Assembly: GCA_003254925.1 (NCBI GenBank)
Contig: QANZ01043233.1
Span: 23,674 to 87,673, forward strand
Reading direction: 5' to 3'
DNA from: Chamaecrista fasciculata
Taxonomy: Eukaryota > Streptophyta > Magnoliopsida > Fabales > Fabaceae
Length of the DNA: 64,000 bases
Shown here: piece by piece, positions 61,524 through 64,000 of the stretch
How positions within the stretch are numbered: position 1 is the first letter of the stretch
Layout of the letters: each line of letters starts with the position of its first letter
Translations under genes and position numbers: made by a program
The notes under the pieces: generated by a model
The model's input: only the letters and a program-made list of their open reading frames with translations
Database searches by the model: none
Told to the model about the DNA's origin: nothing

Positions 61524-62015
61524 CTTTAAACATGATGAAAAATCTTTTATTTAAAACTATATTTATCTCAAATAAACTAGAATTTATCACGAATGATAGT
61601 TTCATTCATCAATAAAAATAATAGACATTTTTTTTATGGAAAAATATTAGACATTTTATACTCTAAAAAGTGTTGACATGCATTATTTAAATTTATTTTA
61701 TTATAAAAAATATTTTATTGTATAATTATCATTAATTTAGTTTTTAATATCTTTTAATTTATTTTATAGCTTAGACTAATCATCAAAAAGGTTGAAACAC
61801 ATACAATAAAATTAGTGGCCTCATATAATTTAAATTGCATGCAGGTTTTGTTTTAGAAAATTTTAAAATAACAAAGTATAAAAATATTTTTACTATATCT
61901 AATAATAATAATAATAAACAACTTTAGAAATTATTTAATTTTTCTAATAATAAAACACCTTGCATTGAACTTATATATCCACTATGTATTGACATGTACT
62001 CCCACTCAAACTCTT
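61524..62015. other. AT-rich spacer, nothing recognised
   Basis: No gene or bounded repeat was recognised between the hAT-like element and the retrocopy. Confidence 0.4.
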
Positions 62016-62032
62016 CCATAGAGATGAAATTA

Positions 62033-62650
62033 TTTTTTTTTTTTGTCAGAATCAAATATCCATTGATGAGAAAATGGCACAAGGCCATACAACAACTGAG
62101 AGACATAGTAAGGCAGAGATCTAACAATTTGAACACAACCTTACGCTCAACAGATCAGAATACAATAGTATAGGAGAAGAAAGAAAATCCTAGGCAACAC
62201 ACCTAAGACAGAAAATAAGATCCAGATCTCCTATACAGTCAGATCTACAAAATATCTAGAAAAGATAAGGAAAACTTGGAAGATAATTCAAGAGGCAACA
62301 CACCCCTCATCCCTCTCAGAGAGATAAATCTTCTTAACCCGTTTTCTTCTTCGTTTGGGCTCCACTTGCAGATCAAGAACCAGCCGCCGTGAAGAAAAAC
62401 CCACCCGGAAACACATCGGATGGGAGCATCAAGCATGAACCCGCGAATAGAGGCTGGAAACGAAGTAGGCGACTATCGGCCAAAAAATGATGATTTTGCC
62501 GCTAACCTCCAAGCCAGAAACAGATATATACAACCCACTTCTAGGCAGAGAATTTTCACCCAAGCAACACACAAGGGATGAAGAAAATAATCTACCCAAA
62601 CAAAAACCATACCAACTCTCAACCAGACGAATAACAAAGAAGAAGGACCA
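62033..62650 (-). mobile_element. Retrocopied insertion (truncated LINE or processed copy) with 17-bp TSD
   Basis: Perfect 17-bp direct repeats CCATAGAGATGAAATTA flank it (62016-62032 and 62651-62667). A poly-T run starts right after the left repeat (62033-62044), meaning a poly(A) tail on the - strand. This is target-primed reverse transcription. The body has higher GC than its flanks and includes a 63-codon - strand frame (62245-62436) with no recognised domain. The last ~100 bases before the tail (CATCAATGGATATTTGATTC) look like a plant LINE 3' end, but a processed host transcript is possible. Confidence 0.75.
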
Positions 62651-62699
62651 CCATAGAGATGAAATTAGAACAGTGGATTTTTTTCATTTAATTTTTCAT

Positions 62700-63090
62700 A
62701 TAGTGACATAGGTAAGAAATCCATTCATCATTGGACAAAAGAAGAAATTTCATTCATCATCTTTGACATCTATCCATCCTGTGATTCAAAATCAATAGAT
62801 TAAAAAAAAAAAGTTTAAGGATGAAAACATCATCTTCTTCTTGCTCAAGTGAATATTTAGGTTTTGTGGTTATTTAAGAGGATTGTGGGCAAAAAAATAG
62901 GTAAGGAATTGGTTATGTTTGGTTTGAGAGAGTTATTGGTCTCTCGAACGTTAGGAGGGTTGTATTTTCTTTAGATTTATTTTTCTATTTCTTAGTCTAT
63001 TTTTATATTGGTGTCCTTAATTTTGCACCTATACTATTTTTGTTTATTAATACAAAAGTGCAGTGGGTTCTATCAAATTGGTATCAGAGT
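62700..63090 (+). mobile_element. LTR end plus tRNA-Met primer-binding site
   Basis: TGGTATCAGAG (63079-63089) is the standard primer-binding site for initiator tRNA-Met, preceded by ...TTCTATCA, a plausible LTR 3' end. Upstream sequence would be the 5' LTR; its start is not defined. Downstream an ATG frame (63123, MSHLEARALILRAIDDWIEK) lasts 34 codons and then stops, so any gag is lost. Confidence 0.6.
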
Positions 63091-63339
63091 AATTAAAGTC
63101 TAGGAAGCATCACAATAAGAAATGAGTCATTTGGAGGCTAGGGCGTTGATTCTTCGAGCAATAGATGATTGGATTGAAAAAAGAGATGGTACGTATGAGA
63201 AAAGATATGAACATCATTAAAAAATGCATAAGAGACTTGCATGATACTAGGGTTGGTTCAACAAATCCTAAGAGGATGGGAGGAACACATAGAGACCAGA
63301 CGGTCTTCTATTTGGACTCAATTAAAGTTAGGAGTTTTC

Positions 63340-63880
63340 CAAACCACTGCTAAAGACAATAGAGGCGGATTTACAAACCGTTGCTAAAGATAATAGCGAC
63401 AGTTTGAGAAACCGATGCTAAAGATAATAGAAATAGTTTGCAAAACCTCTGCTAAATATAATAGAGGCGAGTTTGCAAACTGCTACTACAAAAAATAATG
63501 GCATTTTGTTAGATAATAGTGACAATTTGCAAAATTGTTGCTAGAGACAATTGCGACACCGTTATGAAAGACAACAGTGGCAATTTTGTAGAGTGCTACT
63601 AAAGACAATAACGATAGTTAAACAAAGTGCTACTAAAGACAATTTCAACGATTTGTGAAAGCGAAGCTAGAGACAATGACGACAATTTGTGAAATCGATG
63701 TTAGAGACAAAGCAACAATTTGTGAAACTGTCGCCAGAGATAATAGCAACAGTTAAAGAAGCTACTGCTAATGATAATAGCGACGGTGTTGCAAATCTTT
63801 GCAAAAGACAATAGCGCCTGCTTTGCAAACAATGCTAAAGACAATAGCGAAAAATTGCGAAACTACTACTAAAGTTAGTC
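63340..63880. repeat. Degenerate ~36-40-bp tandem array
   Basis: About 14 imperfect units of the form GCTAAAGACAATAGCGAC, then a GTTTGCAAAAC-like half. One unit near 63483 reads CTACTACAAAAAATAATGG, close to the CACTACAAAAA terminus of En/Spm (CACTA) elements, whose subterminal regions carry such repeats. This suggests a decayed CACTA subterminal array, but class is inference. Confidence 0.75.
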
Positions 63881-63884
63881 GTAT

Positions 63885-64000
63885 ATATCTCATTTCAAAT
63901 TGAAATGTAATGAAATTAGAATTACGAGTTATTCTTGACGAGTTATTTCTCTATCTAGTTAGAGTTGTCAGTAAATGAGATCAGATTATACTCTGAAAGT
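63885..64000. repeat. Partial Mutator-like foldback module at the window edge
   Basis: Matches the centre of the 4149-4980 element: TATATCTCATTTCAAATTG, GAATTACGAGTTATTCTTGA, CGAGTTATTTCTCTATCTAG, GTCAGTAAATGAGATCAGAT. It continues beyond the window. Confidence 0.65.

Noticed and set aside
63340-63880. Tandem array considered as a CRISPR array
   Set aside because: Units are degenerate, have no unique spacers of uniform length, and the genome is a plant nuclear one.

Overview
The window is nuclear DNA of a flowering plant, most likely a eudicot. It is AT-rich. Its protein genes are split by many short GT-AG introns, and most of the sequence between them is transposon debris. I cannot name the species. 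I recognise three intact protein-coding genes, one broken disease-resistance gene with a relic of a second copy, and a dense layer of mobile elements. No prokaryotic feature, tRNA, rRNA or CRISPR array was found.

Layout. 1-15.5 kb has no host gene. It holds a hAT deletion derivative with a perfect 8-bp target duplication, two small Helitrons in opposite orientation, several Mutator-like foldback elements, and a three-level nest at 6.7-12.9 kb: a long-TIR element containing a solo LTR that contains a related solo LTR in the other orientation. 15.6-20.4 kb holds a bHLH transcription factor gene (+, 8 coding exons, 533 aa). 20.4-30.9 kb is again transposon-rich, with a 2.3-kb-spaced direct duplication, a 297-bp tandem duplication, a SINE, foldback MITEs and a gypsy-like LTR relic. 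30.9-34.2 kb holds an AVT6-type amino-acid transporter gene (+, 5 coding exons, 457 aa). 34.5-36.2 kb holds a MITE, a SINE and an 828-bp almost complete palindrome. 36.6-47.1 kb is a decayed resistance-gene cluster on the - strand: one CC-NB-ARC-LRR gene broken at two places, a ~100-bp LRR relic, duplicated 3' flanks, and two inverted copies of one dispersed repeat. 49.3-59.4 kb holds a complete single-subunit phage-type organellar RNA polymerase gene (RPOT, -, 19 coding exons, 1009 aa). 59.7-64 kb holds back-to-back MITEs, a SINE, a hAT element, a retrocopy with 17-bp target duplications, an LTR end with a tRNA-Met primer site, and a degenerate tandem array.

How the genes relate. The three intact genes are independent single-copy-type housekeeping or regulatory genes and nothing suggests co-regulation. 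The bHLH factor should bind G/E-box DNA in the nucleus, the transporter should move neutral amino acids across a membrane, and the polymerase should transcribe the mitochondrial (perhaps also plastid) genome. I found no convincing previously undescribed biochemical system. The unusual material is structural: nested and palindromic transposons, an anomalous 73-bp target duplication, and the decay history of the resistance-gene cluster. All exon boundaries were read by eye from splice sites, frame continuity and family resemblance; no alignment or transcript was available.
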